A stretch of DNA of 64,000 nt from Beijerinckia indica subsp. indica ATCC 9039 (GTDB lineage Bacteria > Pseudomonadota > Alphaproteobacteria > Rhizobiales > Beijerinckiaceae): the NCBI RefSeq assembly GCF_000019845.1, contig NC_010581.1, positions 749,501 to 813,500 of the forward strand. Direction: 5' to 3'. Below the pieces are notes generated by a model that ran no database searches, had not been told where the DNA came from, and was given only the letters and a program-made list of their open reading frames with translations. This document shows positions 25,987 through 35,348 of this stretch, piece by piece. Every line of letters begins with the position of its first letter. Position 1 is the first letter of the stretch. The translations under genes were made by a program, and so were the position numbers.

Positions 25987-27413
25987 AATTGCCGCGCGAA
26001 CTCGGCCCCATCCATTTCGTCGGGATTGGCGGCATCGGCATGTCCGGCATTGCCGAGGTCCTGCTCAATCTTGGTTATCACGTCCAGGGATCCGACGCGG
26101 CGGAAAACGCCAATGTGTTGCGGCTGCGCACCAAAGGCGCGACGATCGCCATCGGCCATAAGCCTGAAAATCTGGGCGATGCGGCCGTGGTCGTGGTCTC
26201 GACCGCGATCAAGCGCGACAATCCGGAACTGGTCCATGCGCGTGAATTGCGTCTGCCGGTCGTGCGCCGCGCCGAAATGCTGGCCGAATTGATGCGGCTG
26301 AAACAATGTGTCGCGGTTGCCGGCACCCATGGCAAAACGACGACGACCTCGCTGGTCGCCACTTTGCTCGATGCGGGCAAATTCGATCCAACCGTTATCA
26401 ATGGCGGGATTATCAATGCCTATGGCACCAATGCGCGGCTGGGCGCGGGCGACTGGATGGTGGTCGAGGCCGATGAAAGCGACGGTACGTTCCTGAAACT
26501 GCCGGCCGATATTGCCATTGTCACGAATATCGATCCTGAACATCTCGATCATTTCAAGACTTTCGACGCCATCAAACAGGCGTTTCGCGCCTTTATTGAA
26601 AATATTCCCTTCTATGGTTTCGCGGTCATGTGCCTCGATCATCCGGTGGTGCAGGAACTGGTCGGCACGATCGAGGATCGCCGGATCATCACCTATGGCG
26701 AGAATCCGCAGGCAGACATGCGCCTCGTCGATGTCAATCTCGATGGCGGCATGTCACGTTTCAATGTCGTCGTGCGCGATCGCAAGGCGGGGCAGGGGAA
26801 GCGCTTCGAGGAACGGCGTGTCGAGGATCTGCTCATGCCCATGCCGGGGCTGCATAATGCCTTGAATGCGACGGCGGCTTTGAGTGTCGCCTTGCAGCTG
26901 GGCATGAGCGATGATGCGATCCGTTCGGCTTTGCGTGGTTTTGGGGGCGTCAAGCGCCGCTTCACCCGCACCGGCGAATGGAATGGCGCGCAAATCTTCG
27001 ATGATTACGGGCATCATCCGGTGGAAATCGCGGCCGTTCTGCGCGCGGCGCGCGCCTCGACCAAAGGCCAGGTGATCGCCGTCGTGCAACCACATCGCTA
27101 TACGCGCCTGCATTCCTTGTTCAATGAATTTGCAAGCTGCTTCAATGATGCCGACGTGGTGATCGTCGCCGATGTGTATGCGGCGGGCGAACCGCCAATC
27201 GACGGCGCCGACAAGGAGCATTTGATGCGCGCCTTGAAAGCCTTCGGCCATCGCCAGGCCATGGTTCTCCGCGCACCGGAAGATCTCCCAGCACTCATCC
27301 GCAGCCTCGCGCATCCCGGTGACTATGTCGTGTGTTTAGGGGCCGGCAATATTACGCAATGGGCCTATGCGCTTCCTGGTCAGCTTGCCGCGCCTGTCAG
27401 CAAGGCCTCCTGA
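25983..27413 (+). CDS. murC: UDP-MurNAc:L-alanine ligase MurC
   Basis: A 476-residue Mur ligase for the first peptide residue. Motifs: [18 protein letters not shown] (N-terminal nucleotide-sugar domain), [12 protein letters not shown] (P-loop, about 115), [29 protein letters not shown], and [10 protein letters not shown] with VQPHRYTRL in the C-terminal domain. ATG 25983 overlaps the murG stop (ATGA). murB follows after 1 bp. Confidence 0.95.
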
Positions 27414-27414
27414 A

Positions 27415-28347
27415 ATGTTTGCCGATCTCATTCCGCGTCTGAGGGACGCCATGCCGGAATTGCGCGGTGAATTGCAGACCAATGTGCCGCTTGCGCCCTG
27501 GACATGGTTCAAAACCGGCGGGCCGGCGCAATGTGTCTATGTCGCGCCGGATGTCGAGGATCTCGCTTATTTCCTCGGCAATCTCGACCCGGATATTTCA
27601 ATCTTCGTCTTAGGGCTCGGCTCGAATATTCTTGTGCGCGATGGCGGCATTGAAGGTGTCGTCATCAGTTTCGGTCCGTCTTTCCACAAAATCGTGATTG
27701 AAGGCGATACGATCAGCGCCGGTGCCGCTGTTGCTGATGTGAAACTTGCCAGCGCCGCCGCCATGGCGGGTCTCGGCGGTTTCGCTTTTTTGCGTGGCAT
27801 TCCGGGTACGATCGGCGGTGCCTTGCGCATGAATGCAGGGGCTTTTGGTGGGACGATCGCTGATATTCTCGTCTCTTGCGAAGGCCTCGACCGGCGTGGC
27901 GCCTTGCACCATTTCACGCCGGAGGAAATGGGCTTTTCCTACCGCCATTGCGCCGTGGAAGGCATTATTTTCACGCAAGGACTGTTTGCGGGCTGGCCGG
28001 AAAATCCCGAAAAGATCCGCGAGGATATGGGAAAGATCGCGCAGGAGCGCGCCAAGACGCAGCCGGTCAATACGCGGACCGGCGGTTCGACCTTCAAGAA
28101 TCCCAATGGTGCGAAAGCCTGGGAATTGATTGATCGCGCCGGCTGCCGTGGCCTGACGCTAGGTGATGCGCAAGTCTCTGAGCTGCATTGTAATTTTCTC
28201 GTCAATCGCGGCAAGGCGAGCGCCGCGGATATCGAAAATCTTGGTGAGATGGTGCGCCAGAAGGTGCTGGCCGAAACGGGTGTGGAACTCGAATGGGAAA
28301 TCCTGCGGGTTGGTCGGCCGCCCGTTGCTCATAAAACTTCACGCTGA
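27415..28347 (+). CDS. murB: UDP-N-acetylenolpyruvoylglucosamine reductase MurB
   Basis: A 310-residue FAD enzyme that reduces enolpyruvyl-UDP-GlcNAc to UDP-MurNAc with NADPH. It shows TWFKTGGPAQ, GLGSNILVRDGG (FAD-binding), FLRGIPGTIGGALRMNAGAF and GGSTFKNPNGAKAWELID with the catalytic Ser and C-terminal Glu region. The frame opens at 27367 inside murC, but ATG 27415 lies just after the murC stop (TGAAATG) and starts where homology starts. Confidence 0.94.
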   Translation: MFADLIPRLRDAMPELRGELQTNVPLAPWTWFKTGGPAQCVYVAPDVEDLAYFLGNLDPDISIFVLGLGSNILVRDGGIEGVVISFGPSFHKIVIEGDTISAGAAVADVKLASAAAMAGLGGFAFLRGIPGTIGGALRMNAGAFGGTIADILVSCEGLDRRGALHHFTPEEMGFSYRHCAVEGIIFTQGLFAGWPENPEKIREDMGKIAQERAKTQPVNTRTGGSTFKNPNGAKAWELIDRAGCRGLTLGDAQVSELHCNFLVNRGKASAADIENLGEMVRQKVLAETGVELEWEILRVGRPPVAHKTSR

Positions 28348-28365
28348 CTGAAGGAGAAGCGGATC

Positions 28366-29289
28366 GTGGCGAAACATGTGGCCGTGCTGATGGGCGGTCT
28401 TTCGGCCGAGCGCGAGGTCTCGCTGTGCTCGGGGGCGGCTTGTGCTGAGGCTCTGCGCGGCGAGGGGTTCGAGGTCACGGAAGTGGATGTCGATCGCCAG
28501 ATCGGCGAAAGGCTCGCGGCCTTGCGGCCTGATGTCGCTTTCAATGCTTTGCATGGCCGATTCGGCGAGGATGGCATCATCCAGGGCGTTCTGGAAATGC
28601 TGGCCATTCCCTATACGCATTCGGGCGTTCTCGCCTCGGCGCTCGCCATGCGCAAGGACCGTGCGCGCGACGTTCTGGCCGCTGCGGGTGTCCCGATTGC
28701 CAAGGGCGTCACGGTTGACCGGCTGGAGGCGGCGCAACGCCATATTTTGCCACCGCCTTACGTGATCAAGCCGCTCGGCGAAGGCTCTTCCTTCGGCGTG
28801 TTCATCGTGCGGGAGGATCAGGCCTATCCGCCACAAGAGTTAACGCGTTCCGACTGGGCTTTCGGTAACCGTGTTCTGGTTGAATCCTATATAGGAGGGC
28901 GCGAGCTGACCTGTGCCGTCATCGGCGAAAAAGCTCATGATGTCATAGAGATAAAGGCCGTTGGCGGCGGCTGGTACGATTATGACGCCAAATATCGAAA
29001 AGGTGGATCTATCCACATCCTTCCTGCCGAACTTAAACGAAATATTTACCAAAATGTTCAACTCTTATCGCTCAAGGCACATAAGGCCCTCGGCTGCCGT
29101 GGCGTGAGCCGGACTGATTTCCGTTACGACGACCGTCCCGAAGGGACGGGCGAATTGATCGTCCTGGAAGTCAACACTCAGCCCGGCATGACGGAGACCT
29201 CCTTGCTGCCAGAAATTGCGGCCTATGCCGGTCTCTCGTTTGGTGAGCTTGTTCGATGGATGGTGGACGACGCCTCCTGCGATCGTTGA
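28366..29289 (+). CDS. ddl: D-alanine--D-alanine ligase
   Basis: A 307-residue ATP-grasp enzyme producing D-Ala-D-Ala for MurF. Motifs: VLMGGLSAEREVSL, NALHGRFGEDGIIQGVLE, PYVIKPLGEGSSFGVF, and EVNTQPGMTETSLLPEIA at the metal site. It starts with GTG 28366 after GAAGGAGAAG. The length fits the DdlB type found in dcw clusters. The 3' end overlaps ftsQ by about 34 bp if the first ftsQ start is used. Confidence 0.94.
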   Translation: MAKHVAVLMGGLSAEREVSLCSGAACAEALRGEGFEVTEVDVDRQIGERLAALRPDVAFNALHGRFGEDGIIQGVLEMLAIPYTHSGVLASALAMRKDRARDVLAAAGVPIAKGVTVDRLEAAQRHILPPPYVIKPLGEGSSFGVFIVREDQAYPPQELTRSDWAFGNRVLVESYIGGRELTCAVIGEKAHDVIEIKAVGGGWYDYDAKYRKGGSIHILPAELKRNIYQNVQLLSLKAHKALGCRGVSRTDFRYDDRPEGTGELIVLEVNTQPGMTETSLLPEIAAYAGLSFGELVRWMVDDASCDR

Positions 29290-30239
29290 TTTTTTCGAAA
29301 GCGGGGCTTGGCCCCGCGGCCTTCGCCTATGCGGGGACATCGGCCAGCGCGAGGAGCCAGTGGGTTTCCTTTGCACCGTCCGTCCGTCCCGGCGGGCGCT
29401 CGCCTGCTGAGCCTTCTTATGCCCGGAAGCTTGTGGCACGCTTGAGCGGCCCCGGCATGAGCATGATCTTGGCCCTCTCCTTTCTGGGCGCGGTCGGTCT
29501 TTATGGCGCGATCAAGGGTGGCGAATATGCCGCTTTCGTTGCTGAATATGGCGAGCCTCAGGATCTTGCCGCCAAGGCGATGGGGTTCGGCATCAAAGCG
29601 GTGACCATCGCGGGCACCCGGGAATTAAGCGAAGACGAGATTCTCGCCCAGGCCGGGATTGGTACGCGCAATTCCCTGTTGTTTCTGGATGTCGCGGCCG
29701 TCCGCGCGAATCTGTTGAATCTTGCTCTCGTCAAGAGCGTCAGCGTCAGCAAACTGTTTCCCAACCGGCTCCTGATCGAGGTCGAGGAACGCCAGCCTTT
29801 CGCGCTCTGGCAGAAGGATGGGAAGGTGCAGGTCGTCGCGCGCGATGGCAAATCGATCGATTGGCTGCGCGATGATCGTTTTCTTCGTCTGCCCTTGGTG
29901 ACCGGCGACGGGGCGAATAATAAGCTCGACGAATATCTTGGCCTTCTCGATGCGGCGGGCGATCTGCGCGAGCAGATACGCGCGGGCATTTACGTTGCCA
30001 ACCGGCGTTGGACGTTGTCGATGCGCAATGGCGTGGAAGTGCTGTTGCCGGAAGACGACCCCAAGGCGGCTGTCGCCGCGCTCGTGACCCTGCAGCGCCA
30101 GTCGCATGTGCTCGACAAGGACGTGATCTCACTCGATTTCCGCCAGCCCGGACGCATGGTCGCGCATCTTTCCGCCGAAGCCGCCGCCGAACGCGCTGAA
30201 ATGCTGGCGCATAAAACCGCCAAGAAGAAGGGGGGCTAG
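29256..30239 (+). CDS. ftsQ: Cell division protein FtsQ
   Basis: A 327-residue bitopic protein: about 70 cytoplasmic residues, one transmembrane helix (about 70-88, MSMILALSFLGAVGLYGAI), a POTRA domain (about 108-180, VKAVTIAGTRELSEDEIL, then the NSLLFLD and NLALVKSVSVSKLFPN regions) and the FtsQ beta domain with EERQPFALW and DLREQIRAGIYVANRRW. It links FtsL/FtsB to the divisome. The start is uncertain: ATG 29256 overlaps ddl by 34 bp and other starts a few codons on are possible. The Lys-rich C terminus ends 6 bp before ftsA. Confidence 0.9.
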   Translation: MDGGRRLLRSLIFSKAGLGPAAFAYAGTSASARSQWVSFAPSVRPGGRSPAEPSYARKLVARLSGPGMSMILALSFLGAVGLYGAIKGGEYAAFVAEYGEPQDLAAKAMGFGIKAVTIAGTRELSEDEILAQAGIGTRNSLLFLDVAAVRANLLNLALVKSVSVSKLFPNRLLIEVEERQPFALWQKDGKVQVVARDGKSIDWLRDDRFLRLPLVTGDGANNKLDEYLGLLDAAGDLREQIRAGIYVANRRWTLSMRNGVEVLLPEDDPKAAVAALVTLQRQSHVLDKDVISLDFRQPGRMVAHLSAEAAAERAEMLAHKTAKKKGG

Positions 30240-30245
30240 CGTCTC

Positions 30246-31562
30246 ATGAATCCTCCCACGCTCGCTCCTCGCCTCCGTCCTTTGCCGAGCCGCAAGAGCA
30301 CGATTCTGTCTGTGCTCGATATTGGCACGTCCAAGATTGTCAGCCTGATCGCCAGGCTCAACCCTACCGAAGCCTCCGAGACCTTGCGGGGGCGCACGCA
30401 TCGCTGTCGCATTCTCGGCATCGGCCATCAGCGTTCGCGCGGGATGAAGGGTGGCACTGTTGTCGACATGCTGGAAGCCGAGAGCGCGATCCGGCTTGCT
30501 GTTGACGCAGCCGAACGCATGGCCGGCGTGCAGGTCGAAAGCGTCATCATCAATGTGACGGGCGGCCGGCTCGCCTCGCAATTGTTCGACGCCAAGGTGG
30601 GTATTGTCTCCCGCGCGGTCGGCGAAAACGATGTGCATCGCGTGCTTGAGGCCTGCGCGCATCGCGGCGCCCAGCAGGGGCGAGCAGTGCTGCATGCCTT
30701 GCCCATGGGGTTTTCTCTCGGCGAGACACGGTCGATCCGCGATCCGCGCGGCATGATCGGCGATGAACTCGGCGCGGCCATGCATGTCCTGAGCTGCGAT
30801 GCCGCTGCTGCCCGCAATCTGATGCTGGCGGTCGAGCGTTGTCATCTCAGCGTCGATGCCATGGTCGCCACCCCTTATGCGAGCGGTCTCTCGGCTCTAG
30901 TTGATGATGAAGCCGAACTCGGCACGGCGGTCATCGATATGGGGGGCGGCACGACCTCGATCGGCCTCTTTTCCGGCGGCTCGCTCGTGCATGTCGATGC
31001 TTTCGCGGTTGGTGGCCATCATGTCACCATGGATGTCGCGCGCGGCCTCAACATGCGCCTTGCCGATGCCGAACGGCTTAAAACTCTGCATGGCGCTTGT
31101 CTCGCCGCGAGCTCCGATGAGCGCGACATGATTGGTGTGACGCAGGCCGATGATGATGGTGATCACGCGACGCATGTGCCGAAATCGCATCTCGTGCGGA
31201 TTATCAAGCCGAGGATCGAGGAAATTCTGGAACTGGTCCGCGATCGTCTGCATGCCGCCGGGTTTCCGGCCCATGCCGGCCGCAGGCTGGTGCTCACCGG
31301 CGGCGCCTGTCAATTGACAGGCCTGCCGGAAATGACCAAACGGATCGTCTCCGGTCAGGTTCGAATCGGACGCCCGCTCGGCGTTCAAGGGCTCCCGGAT
31401 GTTGCGAAAAGCCCGGCCTTTTCGGCTTCTGTCGGCCTGATGATCTATCCGCAGGTCAGCGGGATCGAACATTTTCGGCCGGGCGTCGGGCATGCCCCGA
31501 CGGATGCTGGTTCCGATCGTTATATGCGGCGGGTCGGGCGCTGGCTGCGCAATAGTTTCTGA
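30246..31562 (+). CDS. ftsA: Cell division ATPase FtsA
   Basis: A 438-residue actin-fold protein that tethers FtsZ to the membrane. It shows phosphate-1 SVLDIGTSKIVSLIA, the FtsA-specific 1C domain (RGTHRCRILGIGHQRSRGMK region), phosphate-2 VIDMGGGTTSIGLF and adenosine motif RLVLTGGACQLTGL, and a C-terminal amphipathic helix (YMRRVGRWLRNSF) that serves as the membrane anchor. GAAGGGGGG precedes ATG 30246. Confidence 0.95.
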   Translation: MNPPTLAPRLRPLPSRKSTILSVLDIGTSKIVSLIARLNPTEASETLRGRTHRCRILGIGHQRSRGMKGGTVVDMLEAESAIRLAVDAAERMAGVQVESVIINVTGGRLASQLFDAKVGIVSRAVGENDVHRVLEACAHRGAQQGRAVLHALPMGFSLGETRSIRDPRGMIGDELGAAMHVLSCDAAAARNLMLAVERCHLSVDAMVATPYASGLSALVDDEAELGTAVIDMGGGTTSIGLFSGGSLVHVDAFAVGGHHVTMDVARGLNMRLADAERLKTLHGACLAASSDERDMIGVTQADDDGDHATHVPKSHLVRIIKPRIEEILELVRDRLHAAGFPAHAGRRLVLTGGACQLTGLPEMTKRIVSGQVRIGRPLGVQGLPDVAKSPAFSASVGLMIYPQVSGIEHFRPGVGHAPTDAGSDRYMRRVGRWLRNSF

Positions 31563-31757
31563 CATTTCTCGCCGGGGAATTTCGGTTTTTCGGCGTGAAA
31601 AGAAGATTTTCAAAACCGGGTTTTTCGAGACGTGGCGGCGGCACGAAAAACCCGAACAATTCAAAGCCCGGAGTTTGCTCCGGCGCCTTTGGTGGCAAAG
31701 GCGAATATTAACAACCTGGGCGGTTCCGGACCGGACGCCATGTCGAGAGGCCAGACA

Positions 31758-33590
31758 ATGACGATCAATCTCAAAGCTCCGGAACTCCGGGAACTGAAAC
31801 CCCATATTATGGTCTGCGGGGTGGGCGGTGCCGGTGGCAATGCGGTCAACAATATGATCGTGTCCGGATTGATTGGTGTCGAATTCATCGTCGCCAATAC
31901 CGACGCGCAAGCGCTGACCGCGTCCAAGGCCGATCGCATCATCCAGATGGGCCTGCAAGTGACCGAGGGCCTCGGCGCCGGTTCGCAGCCCGAGGTCGGC
32001 CGCGCGGCAGCCGAAGAAGCGATCGAGGAAATTCGCGATCATCTTTCCGGCGCGCATATGTGCTTCGTGACGGCCGGTATGGGCGGTGGCACTGGCACGG
32101 GCGCAGCGCCTGTCATCGCGCGCGCTGCGCGCGACATGGGCATTTTGACGGTTGGTGTTGTCACCAAGCCGTTCCAGTTCGAGGGCGCGCGGCGTATGCG
32201 CGTCGCGGATGCCGGTATTACCGAATTGCAGAAATCGGTCGATACGCTGATCGTCATCCCGAACCAGAATCTGTTCCGTATCGCCAACGAAAAGACCACG
32301 TTCGCCGACGCCTTCGCGATGGCGGATCAGGTGCTTTATTCCGGTGTTGCCTGCATCACCGATCTGATGGTCAAGGAAGGCCTGATCAATCTCGATTTCG
32401 CCGACGTGCGGGCGATCATGCGGGAAATGGGCAAGGCGATGATGGGCACCGGCGAAGCCTCGGGCGACAAGCGCGCCCTGATGGCGGCCGAGGCCGCGAT
32501 CGCCAATCCGCTGCTCGACGAAGTCTCCATGAAGGGCGCGCGCGGCCTGCTCATTTCCATCACGGGCGGTAACGACCTGACCCTTTACGAAGTCGACGAG
32601 GCGGCGAGCCGCATCCGTCAGGAAGTGGACGAGGACGCCAATATCATCCTTGGCGCGACGTTCGATCAGAGCCTCGATGGGATCGTGCGTGTGTCTGTCG
32701 TCGCGACGGGCATTGATCAGCCGATCGGCACACATGAATTGACGGCCGCTGAAAGCCGCATCAGCGAGGTTGCCAATCGATTGCGGGCGCAGACGGCGGC
32801 CCGGCCGATCGAGACCAGCCCGGCGCGCGCGCCGGTCGAGGTCTATACCGCACCGCAGCCGGTGCCGGCGGCTTATGAGAATGTCGCCGTGGCCGAGCAG
32901 GATTATGCATCCATGCCGCAGCCCCAGGTCGCCCAATTCGCGCAGGGCGCTCCGGCGCGTGCGCCTCAGGTTGCCCCGCAAGCCGGACTTCCCGCTCCCA
33001 TGCAGGGCGGGCACGCTGCCAATGTGCAGGGTGTGCACGTGCAGCCGGTCGCACCGCAGGCTCCGCTCTATCCGGTGGCTCAGGCCCCGCAGCGTGTTGC
33101 CGAAGATCCTTATGCGCCCGGTCCCTTCATTCCCCCGGCGCCAGAAAATCCGGTGGTGCGGCAGCAGCGCATGCCGCGCCTTGAGGATCTGCCGATGCCG
33201 GTCCAGGAACAGATCCGCGCGCAGCGTGGCGAGGCCCCGGCTGAAAGCCATGGCGACGTGAAGCGCCGGACCTTGCTGGAGCGCCTGGCTTCCTTCGGGA
33301 TTAGCCGTCAGGACGAAACCGCCGCCGTTTCACGTGAACGGCCGGCCGCTCCGGTTCACCCGCAACAGGCTCACGCCCATCAGGGCCAGCAGCGCCCCAG
33401 CGCGCCGCAGCCAGCCTATCCGGCGCAGCAGGCTCCCGGTCCCGTCCATGCTGAATATGGCAAACGCCCGGCCCAGGCGCCTTTGCAGCGTCCGGCTCAA
33501 GATCCTCATGGCCGCGCCGCCTATCCGCAACGCAGCCACGAGGAAGAGCAATTGGAAATCCCGGCCTTCCTGCGGCGGCAGTCGAGCTGA
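31758..33590 (+). CDS. ftsZ: Cell division GTPase FtsZ with long variable linker
   Basis: A 610-residue tubulin homologue that forms the Z ring. The GTPase core (1-320) has [21 protein letters not shown], the tubulin signature [14 protein letters not shown] (about 105-118) and the T7 loop [11 protein letters not shown]. Residues about 330-590 are a Pro/Gln/Ala-rich disordered linker, long even for alphaproteobacteria, ending in the conserved tail [16 protein letters not shown] that binds FtsA and other partners. The frame opens at 31632, but ATG 31758 ([15 protein letters not shown]) has GAGAGGCC ahead and matches family N termini. A 195-bp gap separates it from ftsA and may hold its own promoter. 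Confidence 0.95.
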   Translation: MTINLKAPELRELKPHIMVCGVGGAGGNAVNNMIVSGLIGVEFIVANTDAQALTASKADRIIQMGLQVTEGLGAGSQPEVGRAAAEEAIEEIRDHLSGAHMCFVTAGMGGGTGTGAAPVIARAARDMGILTVGVVTKPFQFEGARRMRVADAGITELQKSVDTLIVIPNQNLFRIANEKTTFADAFAMADQVLYSGVACITDLMVKEGLINLDFADVRAIMREMGKAMMGTGEASGDKRALMAAEAAIANPLLDEVSMKGARGLLISITGGNDLTLYEVDEAASRIRQEVDEDANIILGATFDQSLDGIVRVSVVATGIDQPIGTHELTAAESRISEVANRLRAQTAARPIETSPARAPVEVYTAPQPVPAAYENVAVAEQDYASMPQPQVAQFAQGAPARAPQVAPQAGLPAPMQGGHAANVQGVHVQPVAPQAPLYPVAQAPQRVAEDPYAPGPFIPPAPENPVVRQQRMPRLEDLPMPVQEQIRAQRGEAPAESHGDVKRRTLLERLASFGISRQDETAAVSRERPAAPVHPQQAHAHQGQQRPSAPQPAYPAQQAPGPVHAEYGKRPAQAPLQRPAQDPHGRAAYPQRSHEEEQLEIPAFLRRQSS

Positions 33591-33607
33591 ACACTCGGAG
33601 CGCCAAA

Positions 33608-33630
33608 CCGAAAGTGGCCACCACTTTCGG
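33608..33630 (+). terminator. Hairpin after ftsZ
   Basis: A perfect 10-bp stem CCGAAAGTGG / CCACTTTCGG with a CCA loop, 18 bp after the ftsZ stop. It lacks a clear T run, so it may be an attenuating or 3'-end-protecting hairpin rather than a strict intrinsic terminator. It marks the end of the dcw transcript. Confidence 0.6.
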
Positions 33631-34052
33631 ATGAATGTGATGCCGTGACACTGGTCGCGGGTTTCGCGCCGTCCGGATTCGCAATGGCTTAGCTTGCGGA
33701 TTCGGGCGGTTTTTGCACAATGGACCAGAGATCTTATCGGCTTCGACGCGAGTCAGCCTCTGAAATAAAATTCAACTTTGCTTCCGAATGGGGAAGTTTG
33801 GCGGGAAAAAGCCATACAATTTTCAAGAATTATGCTTTAGAGCAAGATCACATCGGGTTGAATGGATATTGGTGGGGAGCCAAGGTCCATCAGGACGAAG
33901 CCTTATACCATCGGTCATAAAGAAATGACTGCTGGACCAGTTTTGAATTTTCGCTAACACTCTGAAAAAGCGAAAACTCAAGAAGGGACTCAAAGGTCGC
34001 TTTGCGCGGCTTTTGATAGGGGATCCGAATTCGGCAACAAGCGAGCGGGCAT
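33631..34052. other. Gap between ftsZ and bamD; lpxC absent
   Basis: This stretch holds no convincing gene. A 66-codon frame at 33720-33920 has no recognisable features and runs into a dispersed repeat. In many alphaproteobacteria lpxC sits between ftsZ and bamD; no LpxC-like sequence is found in any frame here. The sequence is more AT-rich than its flanks. Confidence 0.6.
33905..33999 (+). repeat. Dispersed intergenic repeat, copy A
   Basis: The core 33945-33996 (GAATTTTCGCTAACACTCTG onward) matches 60512-60563 at about 41 of 52 positions in the same orientation, with weaker similarity in the flanks. A more distant inverted copy lies at 37268-37318. All copies are intergenic. Confidence 0.65.
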
Positions 34053-35228
34053 ATGACAGAGGTTTTCCATGTCACATCGAGGCTTTGGAAAGGCGCAGGC
34101 CTTGCCAAACGCGCGTTCCTGCTCTCGGTTTCGCTGCCGCTTGCCGCCTGTTCCTCCATGGGGGATTTCGACGCCTCAAAGAGCCTGAACCCGACGAATT
34201 GGTTCAAGGGCGAGAAATATGAGGCCAAGGTGATCCCTGACGTGCCGGCGGATGATATCTATAATCAGGGCCTCGTCCGCCTGCAGAAAAAGGATTATGA
34301 AGCGGCGGGCAAGAAATTCGCCGATCTCGAAAAGCAATATCCCTATTCTCAATGGCAGAAGAAGGGATTGCTGATGAGCGCTTATAGCCAATATCAAAAT
34401 GGCAGTTATGACGACGCCATTGCGTCGGCGCAGCGCTATTACACGCTCTATCCCAATGCGCCGGATACGCCTTACGCCTATTATCTCGCGGCCATGTCCA
34501 ATTATAACCAGATCCCGGATGTCAGCCGTGATCAGGAGCGCGCCCAGAAGGCGGCGGTGTTGTTTCAACAGATCGCCGAGAAATTTCCAAAATCGGAATA
34601 TGGCGAAGACGCCAAATATAAATTGCAGGTCTGCCGTGACCAGCTGGCCGGCAAGGAAATGTTCGTCGGCCGTTATTATCTGAACAACCACAATTATATC
34701 GCCGCGGTGAATCGTTTCCGCGAAGTGCTGGCCAAATATCAGACGACCCGCCATTCGGAAGAAGCCTTGATGCGCTTGACCGAAGCCTATCTGGCGCTTG
34801 GCATCGTCAATGAGGCGCAGACGGCGGCGGCGGTCCTTGGCCATAACTTCCCGGATTCTCAATGGTACAAGGATTCCTATGCCCTGCTGCAGGACAAAGG
34901 CTTGCAGCCGCAGGAGGAAAAAGGCTCCTGGATCTCCAACATCTTTCCAAAAACTTGGGCGTTGGGGGATCACGGAAACAAACCGGCTGAGCCGGAGGTC
35001 AAAACGGCTGAGGCTCCTCCGCCACCGGCGATCACTCCCGTGCCGACCCGTACCCCGGCCCGCAGAGGTCCCGTTACATTGCCGACGGTCGCTCCGCCGG
35101 AAATGCGCGGTCCCGCCGAGACCAGCAGTGCCCAGCCGCCCGCAGAAGAAAATTGGTTCTCGCGCACATTCCACAAAATGTGGGCCTCGAATGACGGTGA
35201 AAGCAAGCCGGCGGGGCAAGCGAACTGA
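34053..35228 (+). CDS. bamD: Outer membrane assembly lipoprotein BamD
   Basis: A 391-residue lipoprotein. The signal sequence ends in SLPLAAC-S with the lipidated Cys at about residue 33. Residues about 60-280 carry TPR-like repeats typical of BamD/ComL (DDIYNQGLVRLQKKDYEAAG, FADLEKQYPYSQW, YYTLYPNAPDTPYAYYLAAM, FREVLAKYQTTRHSEEAL). The C-terminal 110 residues are Pro-rich and not conserved, making the protein longer than the usual 250-290. BamD works with BamA to insert outer membrane beta-barrels. It is followed by recN, as in many alphaproteobacteria. Confidence 0.93.
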   Translation: MTEVFHVTSRLWKGAGLAKRAFLLSVSLPLAACSSMGDFDASKSLNPTNWFKGEKYEAKVIPDVPADDIYNQGLVRLQKKDYEAAGKKFADLEKQYPYSQWQKKGLLMSAYSQYQNGSYDDAIASAQRYYTLYPNAPDTPYAYYLAAMSNYNQIPDVSRDQERAQKAAVLFQQIAEKFPKSEYGEDAKYKLQVCRDQLAGKEMFVGRYYLNNHNYIAAVNRFREVLAKYQTTRHSEEALMRLTEAYLALGIVNEAQTAAAVLGHNFPDSQWYKDSYALLQDKGLQPQEEKGSWISNIFPKTWALGDHGNKPAEPEVKTAEAPPPPAITPVPTRTPARRGPVTLPTVAPPEMRGPAETSSAQPPAEENWFSRTFHKMWASNDGESKPAGQAN

Positions 35229-35279
35229 ATTTTCTCGTTTAAATTTCTACCTCGGGAATTCTTTCTTGGCGCAAGGTGC

Positions 35280-35308
35280 AGGAAGGCTCTACATTCGGAC
35301 GCCTTCCT
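35280..35308 (+). terminator. Hairpin between bamD and recN
   Basis: AGGAAGGC at 35280 pairs with GCCTTCCT ending 35308, with a 13-nt loop and no T run. It may partly terminate or stabilise the bamD mRNA. Confidence 0.45.
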
Positions 35309-35348
35309 GATCGCTTGGCCTATAAGAGGGAAGGGATCACCCGACCCC

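Noticed and set aside
33720..33920. A 66-codon frame after ftsZ
   Set aside because: No ribosome site, no recognisable features, and its 3' end lies in the dispersed repeat.
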